DNA of 64,000 nucleotides from NCBI GenBank assembly GCA_028583605.1, contig CM053333.1:30669302-30733301 (forward strand), read 5' to 3'. The notes under the pieces were generated by a model that worked only from the letters and a program-made list of their open reading frames with translations, was not told the DNA's origin and did no database searches. Below are positions 48,440-59,708 of this stretch, in pieces. How positions within the stretch are numbered: the first letter of the stretch is position 1; each line of letters starts with the position of its first letter. Both the position numbers and the translations under genes were made by a program. Source of the DNA: Dastarcus helophoroides (lineage: Eukaryota > Arthropoda > Insecta > Coleoptera > Bothrideridae).

Positions 48440-50800
48440 ATTGAAGTGAGGAGACCTTCTCTAAAAAATTTCCATTCGACAAAAGTCGTCCTTCTTTAGG
48501 CTATTGATATTTTTTCGAAATTTCGACTTATTTCACGAAATTCGTCTTTTTTCATAAATTCCTTTGGAAATTTCAAATGTATTTCTAAAATTCGATTTAT
48601 TTTATCAGAATCCAACTTAATTAAAAATTTCGAATTTTTATCTCAAAATTCATCGTTTTATTTTTCGAAATTCTATCATTTCTCAAAATTAGTTTTTTCC
48701 GGAAATTTCGACTTCTCTTTAAACTTTGATTTTCTGAAAATTTCGACTTTTTTTATCAAGATTTACCCTTTTGCTTAAAACTTGATCGATTTTTTGATAA
48801 CAATATTTATCTGGAAATTTGGAAATGACTTTTTTAGAAATTTTGTAAAAAGACAAAAATTTCGAGAAAATTTCCCCTCGAATGGGTAAATACAACTTGT
48901 TTCTCGAAATTTCGACGATTATTTCAATATTGGACATTTTCTGACTCAAGGTAGAACAGAACAGGGCGCATGTCTGCTTCTGATTTAAGCGTTTAAGAGA
49001 AAAATCTAGAAATTACATTTTTCTCAAAATTTGTCCTTTTTCCAAAATTTCGACAAAACTTGACTCTTTCTAAAGAATTTCGAGTGTTTACTAAATTTTG
49101 ACTTTTTTCTCAAAATTTCGATCTTTTTTTTGTTTTTCAAGGGAAAAAATCGAAGTTTCCAAAAAAAAACAAATTTAGAAAAATCGAAACTTTGATATCT
49201 TTCTCAAAATCCGCCTATTTTCGCAAATTTAAAATTATCCTCAAATCCCATCCTGTATGTTCCCGGAAAACTGAATATTTTTCCTGGAAATTCGTATCTT
49301 TCTTAAAATGTCGGCTTTTTTTTCAAGACTCGTTTTTTCCACAAACGAACGGCTATTCTCAAAGTTGCACTTTTTCTTTAAGTTTGAATTTTTTCTGGAA
49401 AATTTCGATCTTTGATGCTTCATTTGGTAGTTTTTCTAGAAATGTCGAGTGCTATTCAGAGATTTCGTTTTTTTTTTAATTCCTTTATTTTTATTAACAT
49501 CGGGTTTTTCTGAAGATTTTGATCATTTGGAATTTGATTTTTCAGAACTTTTAACAGGTTTCTTAAAATTTGCCTTTTTCCCGATATTTTTATATCAAAA
49601 TTCGATATTCAACTTTGCTAAAAATTTTGAATTTCTCTGAAAATTAGTGTAATTTCATCTTTTCAGAAACTTCGACTTTATTCTCAAAATTCCACTTTTT
49701 GGACTCTTCTTTCGGAAATCATTTTTTCTATCAAAATTAGGCCACTTTTATAAATATTTGTCTTTTCTTTACATTTTGACTTTTTTAAATTTGAATAGAA
49801 ATTTCATCTTCATATTTCGCCTTATTTTCGAAATATTGACTTTTATTTCAAAATGCCATGTTATAGTTTCTGGAACTTTCTGAACTTTTTTCTCGAAATT
49901 GGCTTTTCCTTTAAATTTCAGTTTTCTAGAAATACGTCTGTTTTCTCTAAATTAGGTTGGCATATTATCAAAAATTAAAAATGGTGCAAAAAATATTTTT
50001 GGGTTATTTCGAGAAAAAGATTTCTTGTGCATTCAATTTTTTTTATTGAAATTTAAATATTATGTCAAAATTAGAATAAAAAAGTAAACATTTCGAGAAA
50101 AGCGTTTTTGGAAATTGCAAATTTTTTCACAGCCTTTGGTCTTTGGAAATATTTTGGCATATTTAGAAATTTCGAGTTCTTCTGAAAGGTTGGGTTTTTA
50201 TTCAATTTCGGTTTTCTAAAAAATCCTTTCCCAAAATAGGGTTTTTTTCAAAAAAATTGGTCACTTTGGAAATTACGACCTTATTCTACATTTTTCTCTC
50301 AAAATTGAAGTTTCATTTTTTTAATATTCGTTTTTTTCTGATTTTTTTTCAAATTTAAGTTTCCGAAAATTTCATGTTTCTCAAAAGTTGTCTTATTCTG
50401 GAAATTTTGACTCGTACTAGAAATAGGGATGTTTTATGCTTCTGAAAATTTCCGTTTGCAGTGAAAAATTTTTCTCAAAGTTCCAACTTTTTTTGAAAAT
50501 TACATCTTTTTTTACAAAATTCCACAAAATTCGTTTTTCCTCGTCTCTTTCAAAATTAAAATTTCTCTTGAAAATGTTCACTTTTCTTTAAGAGATTTCA
50601 ACCTTTTTCTCGACATTTCGACGGTATTTTTTTTATAAAATCGTTATTTTTTGAAATCTTCGAAATTTGGATAGTTTTTAAAGTTTTCCGAAAGGATCGG
50701 TTTTTATTTTAGATTCAATTTTCTGATTGTTTTCGCAAAGTTCGACTCTATTTCCAAATTTCTAAGTTGATCTGAAAATTCGATTACTCAGTTCATGTAG
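48440..50800. repeat. TTTCGAAATTT-type degenerate array inside hAT-3
   Basis: Variants of TTTTTCTCGAAATTTCGAC recur every 20-30 bp without a fixed period, mostly in one orientation. The same word family fills 1-4400, 13651-14985, 26097-26920 and 58050-58900. Frames inside it are phenylalanine-rich artefacts. Confidence 0.65.
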
Positions 50801-51017
50801 TTAAATGAAAATATACATACACTCGGAACGTTTTCCGGTTTTCTTTTTTTATCAATTTTTTGAAATGATTCCTGCCCTTCCCTGAACTAAATCCTGCCTA
50901 GGCTTATGAACTTCAATGATGATACTTGACTAGAAATGCAAAGTCATAAATAAATATATTTGGACTGTTTAAAATTGTTTATTGGAAACTAAGAAAAATT
51001 AATAAACACAAAGATTT

Positions 51018-51112
51018 TTTTTTGGTGGAACGGACCGGTCCTTGGGTATCTCCAAAAAATCCTTCTTGGCTTCAGAGGACAAGTTTTGTGCTTCAATTTT
51101 TAAACAGAAAGG
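51018..51112 (-). repeat. rep-X fragment without the hammerhead-like part
   Basis: TTTTGGTGGAACGGACCGG, then CTTGGGTATCTCC and CTTGGCTTCAGAGGACAAG, is the complement of the right two-thirds of rep-X, ending at its A tail (T run at 51017-51026). The CTGAAGA core is absent, which is consistent with truncation. Confidence 0.65.
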
Positions 51113-51559
51113 TAACAAACTATTAATCATGTTAAATAAGGTGTCTTAAAAGTATCAGGTATTTAGAAATGATGACGACTGCTCTAATATAAAAACATAA
51201 TCCGACGAAAGTTGACTGTTTAAATAAAACACGGGAATTCCCCGAATCGTAAACACAAAGAAATTGGAGTACTATCAGATTTTGTTTAGCCCTTGCAGTT
51301 GGCAGCACTTGTGGCACTGGTACGAAATTTCATCAGTGTGAAAGAGAAGGAAAGGAACATTCATTGGAGCGAATGAGACAGATATCAGCGCCATAACTAC
51401 CACGCAAGGGAGCAGCGAGTCCAGTTTTATAATGCGCGGTTAAGGCTCGAAATTCAAATGAACATTAGAATTCGTGCTATTGCGCGAGGCCCCCTACAAG
51501 AGCGAGGCCCCGGGCGGTTGCCCTGCTTACCACCCCCAAAGGCCGCCCCTGCTTTTCTT

Positions 51560-52484
51560 TCTACATCCTTTTTGTTTTTCTGTCAGTTTGTTGTTTATGT
51601 GTAAATGTGTGTCCAATTTTTCCATGATTATCGAGGTGATTATCTTATATAATGTCGATAGACATGTAATCAGGAGGTAGTTTGCTGGGTTTCGAGTATT
51701 CTGACATTTTGGCTTTATATAAGTGAGACCTTCAGTTAGAAATGCCGGTGTTTTTTTAGGATTATTTAAAATGTCATTTATGGCTTGTGCAAGTGGTCCA
51801 TGTATTGAAGTTTATTGTTTGTACCAACAATTTTGAACGTTATCTATTCCTGGTGCTTTCCATCCGTGTGTTTTCTTTATAGCTTTTTCTAGTTCTGCTA
51901 TTGTAATTGTAATGTCTTGAGCTACTTGAATATGTACGAAGTGTTTTTGCTCGTCTTGAATGCATTTTGCTGTTCTGTTATGGTTTGCAAGGATTACTCC
52001 ATATGTTGCTCCAGAACATTGATACTTTTTTTTTGCTAGGTGGTATAATTGTTCCCTTTTCCGTCGATTATTGTAGAAACTTTTCTCATTATTTCGAAAG
52101 ATATTGTTTTGTTGTTTTCTGCCGTTTGTTTCCTTGTACCTGCTTAGCCTTGTACTGTAAATCGCTAGTTTTTGTTTTAGGTTGTCCAGCTCAATTTCTG
52201 GAGTGTTTTGGTTGTTGGGTATGCTAAGCTTTTTAACTCTTTTTATTAATTTATTAGATCTGTTTCCGTTGATACATTGGGTGAGTCTTGTCTAAGGGTG
52301 TTTATTTTCTTTTCTAGTCTCTTTTGCCAGTAAAGAATTTTCGGTGTGTTGTTTCTTTGGAAATTGACCTTTTGGTTGTTTAGAGCCAACGTTGTATATG
52401 CCGCACTGTATACAATGGTGTGTAGTTCTTCTAATGAGTGAGCACAGTTAGTAGCTATAATTGATGTTATAATTTTGTTGAGAG
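51560..52484 (-). pseudogene. LINE-E ORF, segment between N-terminal domain and RT
   Basis: The minus strand reads GWKAPGIDNVQNCWYK, LAQAINDILNNPKKTPAFLT, GLTYIKPKCQNTRNPANYLL, then ITCLSTLYKIITSIIMEKLD and LTEKQKGCRKK. These are the first RT blocks of RLE-type LINEs (PGxD.xxN.W, P...NYRPI, Y...T). To the right, WQKRLEKKINTLRQDSPN is the linker before them. Several stops are present. It is bounded by hAT-3 on the left and a rep-Y fold-back on the right. Confidence 0.8.
52472..52484. repeat. target-site duplication of rep-Y fold-back (left)
   Basis: ATTTTGTTGAGAG is repeated exactly at 52575-52587. Confidence 0.9.
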
Positions 52485-52574
52485 TGTGATAACGAAGGCT
52501 TCCACGGCCAGAGTCAGTAGAGGATATACTTCTTCCGGGTGACACGGTCCAATCCCGGAAGAAGTATATCCTAT
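52485..52574. mobile_element. rep-Y fold-back insertion, 90 bp
   Basis: The insert opens with the same sequence as the 47700 insertion (GATAACGAAGGCTTCCACGG, then AGTCAGTAGAGGATATAC) and then switches strand: its second part is the complement of about the first 90 bases of the longer rep-Y copy. The result is a hairpin around TTCTTCCGGG/CCCGGAAGAA. Inversion with a duplication is typical of twin-primed target-primed reverse transcription and is common in Penelope-like insertions. Confidence 0.8.
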
Positions 52575-52587
52575 ATTTTGTTGAGAG

Positions 52588-53313
52588 GTTGTACTGTCTT
52601 GTATATGTTTTTATTGCATCTTAGTCAAGAGAGTCTTGGTCTTTTTCTTGGGTTGATTTGTTCCCATCGTGTGATCTGTTTACTTAGTTCATCTTTGACT
52701 CTTCCGTATTTCGCATTGCTTGTGTTGTTACGTTCTGCTGTGGCATTGTTGGGGATGATAATTCTGTGATGTTCAATTGTTAAACATGCGTCGTGGGGGG
52801 CGTTAACGCTTGTGCCTGTTCTTCACCTGGTACTAAATTTATCGATGTTATAATTTCTTCCTTGATCTTTTGAATTTTATTTGGTGGTAATCTATTATTG
52901 GTTGTTATTACCCTCTTTTGGTCCATCAGTCTTTGTTCAGTAACGTGTCTTAGATGTGGATATTTCTCTATAAACAGATTATGCATTTGTGGTCGAAATC
53001 CTGCTCTAATGGTTTCCAGTTTTGTTGCGATGAAATAGCAGCGCATGACGTGTTGGTTCATCGCATCGGTCCAAGCCATGCGTTGTCTTGTGAGACCTGC
53101 TTTGGTGGTTGTCGGGATATTTCCCTGCAAAGCATCCTCAGCTGGTATGGTGACGTTTTCGGCTGTAACAGTTTGATTGGCCCTCGTCCGCCTGATCAAC
53201 GAAGGGCCACCATCGTCCCGCATGATGTCATCTCCGGCGATGGCTCCAGAGATGCCCCGAAAATCCTCGAGCAGCGTCGGTTTCTGAGGCCTATTTGGGT
53301 TTCCCCTCTCCAT
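52588..53313 (-). pseudogene. LINE-E ORF, N-terminal Myb-like region
   Basis: The frame from 53313 (MERGNPNRPQKPTLLEDFRG) is open for 177 codons. Its core, RMAWTDAMNQHVMRCYFIAT, then PHLRHVTEQRLMDQKRVI, is the conserved N-terminal region of R4/Dong-type LINEs that may contact DNA. It ends at a stop near 52780. The sequence between there and the rep-Y fold-back is a poorly conserved linker. The start at 53313 is the first good ATG after the leader. Confidence 0.78.
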
Positions 53314-53525
53314 TTTTCAATGGGCTTGCGTTTTCTACCTACCGCCAGGTTTTTCTTTCAGCCGCTTCTCATCTGAAGAACAGACGCTGCTTGTAGCCGC
53401 CTTTTTAGGATCAGACGCTACTTGCTAGTTTTGGTCCACTTCGGGTATTTTATTTCCCGGGTGCCATCCATATCTGGAAGGCGTTCCCCTATCCGCCACC
53501 TGGGAAGGAGCCCTATGGGGGACAA

Positions 53526-53592
53526 GCAGCCCCTTACGGGGTTGTTATTATTATTATTAATTTTTTTAAATTATTATTATTATTATTATTAT
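53526..53592. repeat. (ATT)n tract between LINE-E and LINE-G
   Basis: ATT units, an interruption (AATTTTTTTAAATT) and then a second ATT run. The left run touches the 5' end of LINE-E and the right run touches the 3' end of LINE-G. Confidence 0.9.
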
Positions 53593-53726
53593 TTTCATTA
53601 ACTCGGGAAACCTATTTCCCGGCAATCTCTCATCAGGAACCTACCCGGCTCCTCAGATCAGATGCTACTTTCATCCAAGAACTTTACGCAATATATTTGC
53701 AGTGCCGTATAATGCTGTTTCTTGAA

Positions 53727-54701
53727 TTATGTTTCTATTGATGTTTTTGACACAGTACCCAAAGATCCTACAATGATGGGTATTATTTTTGTTCTTAATT
53801 TCCACATACGTTGGATTTCTATTTCCAGATCTCTATATTTTATTATTTTCTCTACTTCTTTATTATCTACATTGCTATCAGCAGGGATTGCCACATCGAC
53901 TATCAAACAAGTGCCACTTTTCAAGTCCTTGATGACTATGTCAGGTTTATTAGCATAAATGGTTCGATCAGTGTGTATTTGTTGGTCGTATAACAACACA
54001 ATATTCCCTTTCGACTGCGTAGGTTGAGGCTCATGTTAATACCATTTAGCAGAAACTTCTATACCATAATTTTTGCTCACAGCCCAATGTATGTATGTGC
54101 ATACTCTATTGTGTATTTTGACATATTCTGTTTTGGCGAGCTGAGGGCATACAGAGACTATATGTTCGATATGTTCTTTTTCTTGTTTGCAGATTCTACA
54201 AGTGTCATCAGTATTTATTTTCAATATTCTTTTGTCATAGTATTTGGTTCGTAAAGCTTGGTCTTGTGCAGCGGTTATAAAAGCCTCAGTTTCCCATTTC
54301 ATTTTGCCATACTTTAGCCATCCAAATGAGCCTTGTTGATTGATGGTGGGCTTATGGATTATTTTTAAGAAGTTTCCATGTAGGGGCTTTTATTTCCATT
54401 TTGTTTTATGTTCCTCTGTTATGGCTGCCGTTAGATATTTCTTTTGGTTTTTGATAGCTAATTCAGTGCTATTATTGCCTGGTGGCAAAATTTCATAACT
54501 GGTCTGTATGTGGTTTGCCTCCGATATTATGTTTTTCTGGCTGAGCTTTAAATTTTCAATTTTCTTAATTATATCTACTAGGCTGTCACCTTTCTTCTTT
54601 AAGATATATGTGGATAGTCCTAATATTGTTACTTTATATGCTGTTTCTACTTTACGAAGTCCTCTACCCCCCTTTAATCTAGGTAAGTAAAGTCTATCCA
54701 C
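53727..54701 (-). pseudogene. LINE-G ORF, C-terminal part with RLE endonuclease
   Basis: Three frames from right to left: DRLYLPRLKGGRGLRKVETA (54390-54701), a CCHC motif in CRICKQEKEHIEHIVSVC (54036-54302) followed by a diverged RHN-like KIHNRV, then KPDIVIKDLKSGTCLIVDVA (53727-53999), where PD and D lie fourteen residues apart as in restriction-like endonucleases. Frame changes separate the parts. The final residues VGSLGTVSKTSIET match the conserved end of such proteins. Confidence 0.83.
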
Positions 54702-54723
54702 GTCTGCTCTGGGATGTAGTAAC

Positions 54724-55610
54724 TTATGTGGTCAGTAGCTTACTGGTCTTCCCGTCCAATTGCCTAAGTTCCTCTTTTGTCCAATTTATAATATCAAAAC
54801 TATATTCTAGTACGGGCATTGCTAGATTACCAATCGCTGTTATTTTATTTTTTCCTGTAAGTTCTGTGCCTAGTATTAACCTAATTCTTCGAACATACTC
54901 TATTTTTATCTTATCTTTCATCTCGGAATGTTCGATATCACGGTTTTCTGTCACTCCTAGATATTTATATGCCTTTTTAGGTTCAAGGTTTTTAATTTTA
55001 ATTTGTTCGTCCATCTGTAGGTTTTCTGTGTGTTTAATCTGCCCTCTATGTATGACTAGCTTGGCGCACTTGTCCAGTCCAAATTGCATATTGACATCTT
55101 CACTGAATTGTTTCACAACGCCTAACATGTCATTAACTCCACCTTCATTGCAGCTGAAGAGTTTTAGATCATCCATGTATAGTAAATGGTGAACCGATGT
55201 TTTCTGTACTTTATATCCGCGGTCACTTTCACGCAGCTCTCTTGATAAGGGTATTAAGCACATGCAGAACAAAAGGAGGGACAGTGAGTCACCTTGGAAG
55301 ATTTCTCTGTTGATATTTATGGTATCAGTTTCTATCACTCCTTGTTCTGTTGTCAATATTGCTCTCGTATTCCATTTTTCCATAGCCGTTGTGCAGAAGT
55401 GGACTATTTCGGGATCTAGATGATATATTTGCATAGCTTGTTTTATCCAACTGTGTGAAATGCTGTCGAACGCTTTTTTGTAGTCTATCCAAGCGATGGC
55501 CAATCCCCTTTTCTTTTCTTTACTGTCTTCCATAATTAGCTTATTTAATAACAGGTGCTCCTTGCATCCCAAAGAACCCCTGGAGCAACCTTTTTGCTCA
55601 GCTGGTAGAA
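54724..55610 (-). pseudogene. LINE-G reverse transcriptase core
   Basis: One open frame from 55572 to 54724 contains the RT catalytic centre: LAIAWIDYKKAFDSISHSW, NREIFQGDSLSLLLFCM, HHLLYMDDLKLFSCN (YMDD), MQFGLDKCAKLVIHRG and KKAYKYLGVTENRDI. The upstream QKGC-like segment (AEQKGCSRGSLGCKEHLL) is in another frame near 55590. All catalytic aspartates are present. It is better preserved than the LINE-E counterpart. Confidence 0.87.
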
Positions 55611-55698
55611 GATTGTTATTTACTAGATGCTTATAAATTTTATCCGAGAATATTTTGGTGATGAGTTTATAGATAACTGATAAGTATGTTATTGGTCG

Positions 55699-56404
55699 TT
55701 AATTATTCGCTTTGCTTGTGTCTTCTGTTTTTGGTAACAGAAAAGTAATACCTTGCGTAAGCCATTCTGGGATCTGTTCTGGGTGTTTTTTGAGTTCATT
55801 TAACGCATAAGCGAATGCCTTATGTGTAGTGTGAAATTTTTTTAACCAGAAGTTTGGTATTTTGTCCAAACCGGGCGTTTTCCAGCTAGCTACATTTGAT
55901 AAGGCCTTTTCTATGTCTCTGATGGTGATCTCTTCGCTTGACATAAAAGGTACTTTCTGCGTAGATTTCTCTTCTCTTTTTATCCACTCTGCTTGCCTTG
56001 CATTTGTTTCCCACTGATCCTTCCAAAAGGCTTCTATTTCATTTTGTGATTGTGCTTTTGTGATCCCTGTACTTTTTGTTTTTAACTGTTGGTAGAACTT
56101 TTTTCCATTTTCTTCAAAAAGTCTGTTTTGTTGATAAAAGTCATTTCCCTTTTGATATTTTCGTATTCGCTGTGCATATGCAAGCACCTTTTTTTCTAAC
56201 ATTTCCTCTACTTTCTGATAGCTGCAGTTATTAGAGATTTCATATTTAATTTTCAAGGAATTTATCCGATGCTGTACCCTTTTAGAATGTGTTTTGTCAG
56301 ATTTCCCCCCAGCTAATAAGGATAATTTTTTTCGTAATTCTTCTATTCTTTTCTGTATTCTCAGTTTCCATCTGGGGCTTTTATGTTGCTTGTTTCTTGT
56401 TGTG
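55699..56404 (-). pseudogene. LINE-G ORF, segment before the RT core
   Basis: The minus strand reads SPRWKLRIQKRIEELRKKLS, YEISNNCSYQKVEEMLEKKV, IEAFWKDQWETNARQAEW, SNVASWKTPGLDKIPNFWLK and WLTQGITFLLPKTEDTSKAN. This is the linker and first RT block of a Dong/R4-type protein, in one open frame. Upstream of 56404 the frame continues as a run of asparagines encoded by the (ATT)n tract and has no biological start there. A frame change near 55690 separates it from the RT core. Confidence 0.82.
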
Positions 56405-56431
56405 TTATTATTATTATTATTATTATTATCA
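56405..56431. repeat. (ATT)n tract at the 5' end of LINE-G
   Basis: About nine TTA/ATT units directly at the LINE-G 5' junction. Confidence 0.9.
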
Positions 56432-57284
56432 TTGTTCTTTTTATTGGCGATACATAAATGGGAAATCAAGAACAAACGCTATGCCAAATGTCAGATTCCT
56501 ATATTACATTGTGTAGTTTTCAAGAAAAATCTTCTGTGGTAAACGAATGAACGAACCGACACCAAAGTGGGATTACAAGGGTTCCGTTTTCCTTTTAAGG
56601 TACTGAATTTCAAAAATTATATTTGTAAAGTAGGCACACTTCCAATTTTGATATTAATTAGTTGCTATGGAAATTGTTATAACAGGAATGCTTTACGATA
56701 TCTGTGCTATGTGCGATGTTAAACAATATCAAATAAAAGCGCTTCTCGTAAACTTTACAAACAGAATATTTATCACTTGCAGACTTATAGTCTGCATGAA
56801 TGTGATAAAAAAAGAATGTAAATTGATATCATTCAAACACACGTTTTTAATTACAAATGTAATTCCGACTACTACTCATTCTACTTCAATTTTATTGATA
56901 TCTAAATAACACATAATTATTTAATTCAATCGTTATCTGAAGACTAAATTGTTTTATATATTTCAATTGTTATCCGTCTAGAAAATCGTTCTCAGTATTA
57001 GTATATTTTTGTTTACTTTCGAAGTCATAATTATGTTGAGAAAAAAACAATTATCAATTATAGGCGTTGGACGCAACAACAAAACAACTTGATTGCTATA
57101 AGTGGAAAAGGATTGGGGAAAACTTTTTATGGCTTCTTGTAGGCTATCCATATTTATTTATCCCTGTATTAGATTACATTTATTTCCAGAATATTACAAG
57201 TATATAAGGTGAAAACTAAAGAAAATAAAATATTGACTATATTCACTATATTAAGATTCAATAGCAATAAATTATATGTAATAT
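56432..57284. other. AT-rich DNA, nothing recognised
   Basis: No gene is recognised. An 80-codon frame at 56667-56909 has no domain that I know. Confidence 0.45.
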
Positions 57285-57345
57285 CAGGGGCGGATTTAAG
57301 CGCATAAAACATGTGTACACAAGAGTGGGTGGTCCCTTTATTTTA
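57285..57345. repeat. solitary hAT-like terminus
   Basis: CAGGGGCGGATTTAAGCGC opens abruptly in AT-rich DNA and continues to a GGGTGGTCCC word. The first ten bases equal the outer TIR of hAT-1 (CAGGGGCGGAT). No matching right end or duplication was found. Confidence 0.5.
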
Positions 57346-59708
57346 GGCATAAAAATCATTAGCATATTTTTCGACACGACGACCTTTTTTTTTCGTCATC
57401 GAAAATATTGTGAACATGACATACAAGATTAATCCGTCTCTGTGTTTCGTTTCTTTTTTGGTGTGACACCTATAAATAAAATCATTACCATCTAAATGAT
57501 GCAAATAGAGCGACTTTTTTTTCACATTTAAACAATACCTACCCAATTTCAATTTAAAATTATTTCCTACTCGTAATCCATACGAAAATATAAAAATTAT
57601 AGATTCGCACGACAATACTTTTCCAGGTATTTCAAACATTGTCTCTTAACTGCAAAATATGTTAATTTAAAACCATTCTCTTGATTATCAGTTTTAATAT
57701 CATCGCAAAATCAGACGTCAAATCGGGCAAATAGTTTGATTAAGAGAAGTCAGAAAAAAAAGATAATAATACTATATTGAACAGACGTTAAGTGGCTTAG
57801 TGTTTAGAAATATGTATATTCGTTATGATTTCTTTTGTGTTTTTTATGTTCCTCTTTTCAAGTTATCCAAAAACCTTATGACCAATAATCTCAAAATATT
57901 TTCTCTTTAAGGCACAAGATTGGCGCAAACGTATCAACATGGTCCTTTTGCACTGATTCCACGATGTTGCTATAAATATTTGATATACCGGACCTGGTTT
58001 CGCTTTTCAACATTTTATGTTAACCTTAAGATTTCAACATTTTCAAAATGAAGAGATCCAAGACATTTGAAAATTTTAGAACTTTTAGGGAAAATTGAAA
58101 CATTGCCAGTTTGAATTAGAAAGATTAAGAAAAAAGTTGAAAATTCAAAAAAAATTCAAAATTTATCTTAAAAAAAGTCTGAATGTATCAAGTTTAAAAC
58201 CGAAATTTTCTGCTAAATGTCCTAATGTAAGAAAAACTGAAAATGTTATGTAAAAAATTGAATTGCGGGATTTTAAGCATGTGTAGATTAAACAAGAAAT
58301 TTTGGAAAAAGTGGACACTTTTTTGAATTGAAGTCGTTTTGAGATACAAAGTTGAAATCTGTAAAATGTAAAATTTCCATCCTAAAGACAACATTTTTGG
58401 GAAAAATTTACAATTTGCTCATTTGAATCCAAAATTTTTAGAAAAAAGATATCTAAATCTTGGATAGAAACAAAGGCATACTTTTTCTTGAAATCTACAC
58501 TTTTAAACTCAAAATTTCAATTTCTATAACTCAAAATTTTGAAATAACGTCAACATATTAACAAAAAAGTTGTACATTCGAGATTACTCTCGATTTTGAC
58601 TTTAAACTTACAGCTTCTAGTTTTTTATAAACATTGGATTTCAAATCCATTACATACAATTTTTTTACAAGTTTTGACATTTTTTCTCGAAATTCGGCAT
58701 TTAACATCAATATTTTGACGTTTTTTCTAATTTCGAGATGAAGATCGAAATTTTAGACTAAAATTCGAGATTTAAAATAACGAAAATTTCTAGTTGAAAA
58801 TTGAACATTTGGAAATGTCAAAATTTCGAAATAAAAAATATAAGTGAAAAAAATATCCACCTAAACAGAACTCTGTCAGCCTACAAGAAAACACCAATTT
58901 TAGACAATACTGAAATTTGAAGCAGAAAAGTAAATTTTTCATTCAGTGGAATTTAATTGCAGCACATTTCATTTGCTTTTACATGAAAATTTTTTTCACA
59001 AAAAAAAAAATAAAATATAGAAAGAATTCATACTTTTACAAACCCATACCTTAATTACATAAAAGTTTCCAATAAGGCTTGCAGCCTCATCATTTTTTAA
59101 TAAGAAAGGATCACTGAAAAATATCTATAAAATGTACATTCATTTTCAAAGATTTTTGCTCTTTTAGATAAAAAATTAAAATATCTTTCTAATCTCTAAT
59201 TCTGGAAGACTTAATTTCTAAAGGAAGAGGTTTCGAAAAAAACTTTGCAGGAAAAACTTTAGTCTATGAAATTAACAAGTAAATATTCTTTCTCCTCCAA
59301 CTTTTCTAGAATTTTACACTTTCTATACTATACAGAATCTTTAAATTAAAATAATTTTTATATATTTTGATATTCTTCAATTCAAACCTTCCGCATTGAG
59401 AATGGTAATAGTGGGAGTCAAATAATTATAATTTTAGTTATTCATGCCACTTCCTACATTATTTTATGAACAGCAACGTGCACTGTAAACAATGCCTAAA
59501 TGTTTGGGTGATATAATTTTCTTTCATGAATTCCAAACATATTTTCAAAAACAATATGCACTCGTTCAATAAATTTAGACAAAGCAGATATTCAATATGG
59601 TTTTTGTTTCGTATTTTACCCTCACCATTCTCATAAAATGTTTGCTTAGTAAAAATTCTACGTCACCAATTATATTATAAACATAAAGTAGTAACCATTG
59701 ACTGTCTT
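57346..59708. repeat. AT-rich DNA, partly TTTCGAAATTT-type repeat
   Basis: No gene is supported. The portion at about 58050-58900 belongs to the degenerate AAAATTTCGA word family. The rest is unique-looking AT-rich sequence. Confidence 0.45.

Larger units (their letters stand above)
48283..51551. mobile_element. hAT-3, 3.27-kb non-autonomous hAT element
   Basis: The ends are CAGGGGCGGCCTTAGCC and the complement CAGGGGCGGCCTTTGGGG, with 13 identical terminal bases, and both sides continue into GGGCGG/GGGCCTCGC-like words. The 8-bp CTTTTCTT flanks it. No transposase is present. The body (about 48440-50800) is AT-rich TTTCGACTTTTTTCTC-type degenerate repeat, followed by a rep-X fragment. It interrupts the LINE-E reverse transcriptase. 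Confidence 0.88.
45908..53525 (-). mobile_element. LINE-E, Dong/R4-type LINE with three nested insertions
   Basis: A minus-strand LINE of about 3.8 kb after removing rep-Y (47700-48130), hAT-3 (48283-51551) and a rep-Y fold-back (52485-52574). It has the plan of RLE-type LINEs: one ORF with an N-terminal Myb-like region, reverse transcriptase, a CCHC motif and a PD-(D/E)XK-like endonuclease at the C-terminus. Both ends abut (ATT)n, as known for Dong of Bombyx mori, which sits in TAA repeats. The GC-rich leader at about 53320-53525 is its 5' region. Confidence 0.85.
53593..56404 (-). mobile_element. LINE-G, second Dong/R4-type LINE, 5'-truncated
   Basis: A minus-strand RLE-type LINE of 2.8 kb in the same orientation as LINE-E. 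Its 3' end (left) contains the hairpin CGGGAAA-CCTA-TTTCCCG at about 53602-53619 and abuts (ATT)n. Its 5' end at 56404 also abuts (ATT)n. The N-terminal Myb-like region is absent, so it is 5'-truncated. It is a different family from LINE-E, judged by its protein sequence. Confidence 0.85.

Noticed and set aside
48719..49640. Several 60-95 codon frames in hAT-3 as cargo genes
   Set aside because: They are Phe/Ser/Lys-rich products of the degenerate TTTCGAAATTT words on either strand.
56400..56475. Asparagine-rich N-terminus of the LINE-G protein
   Set aside because: The asparagines are encoded by the (ATT)n tract into which the truncated element inserted, so the open frame upstream of 56404 is fortuitous.
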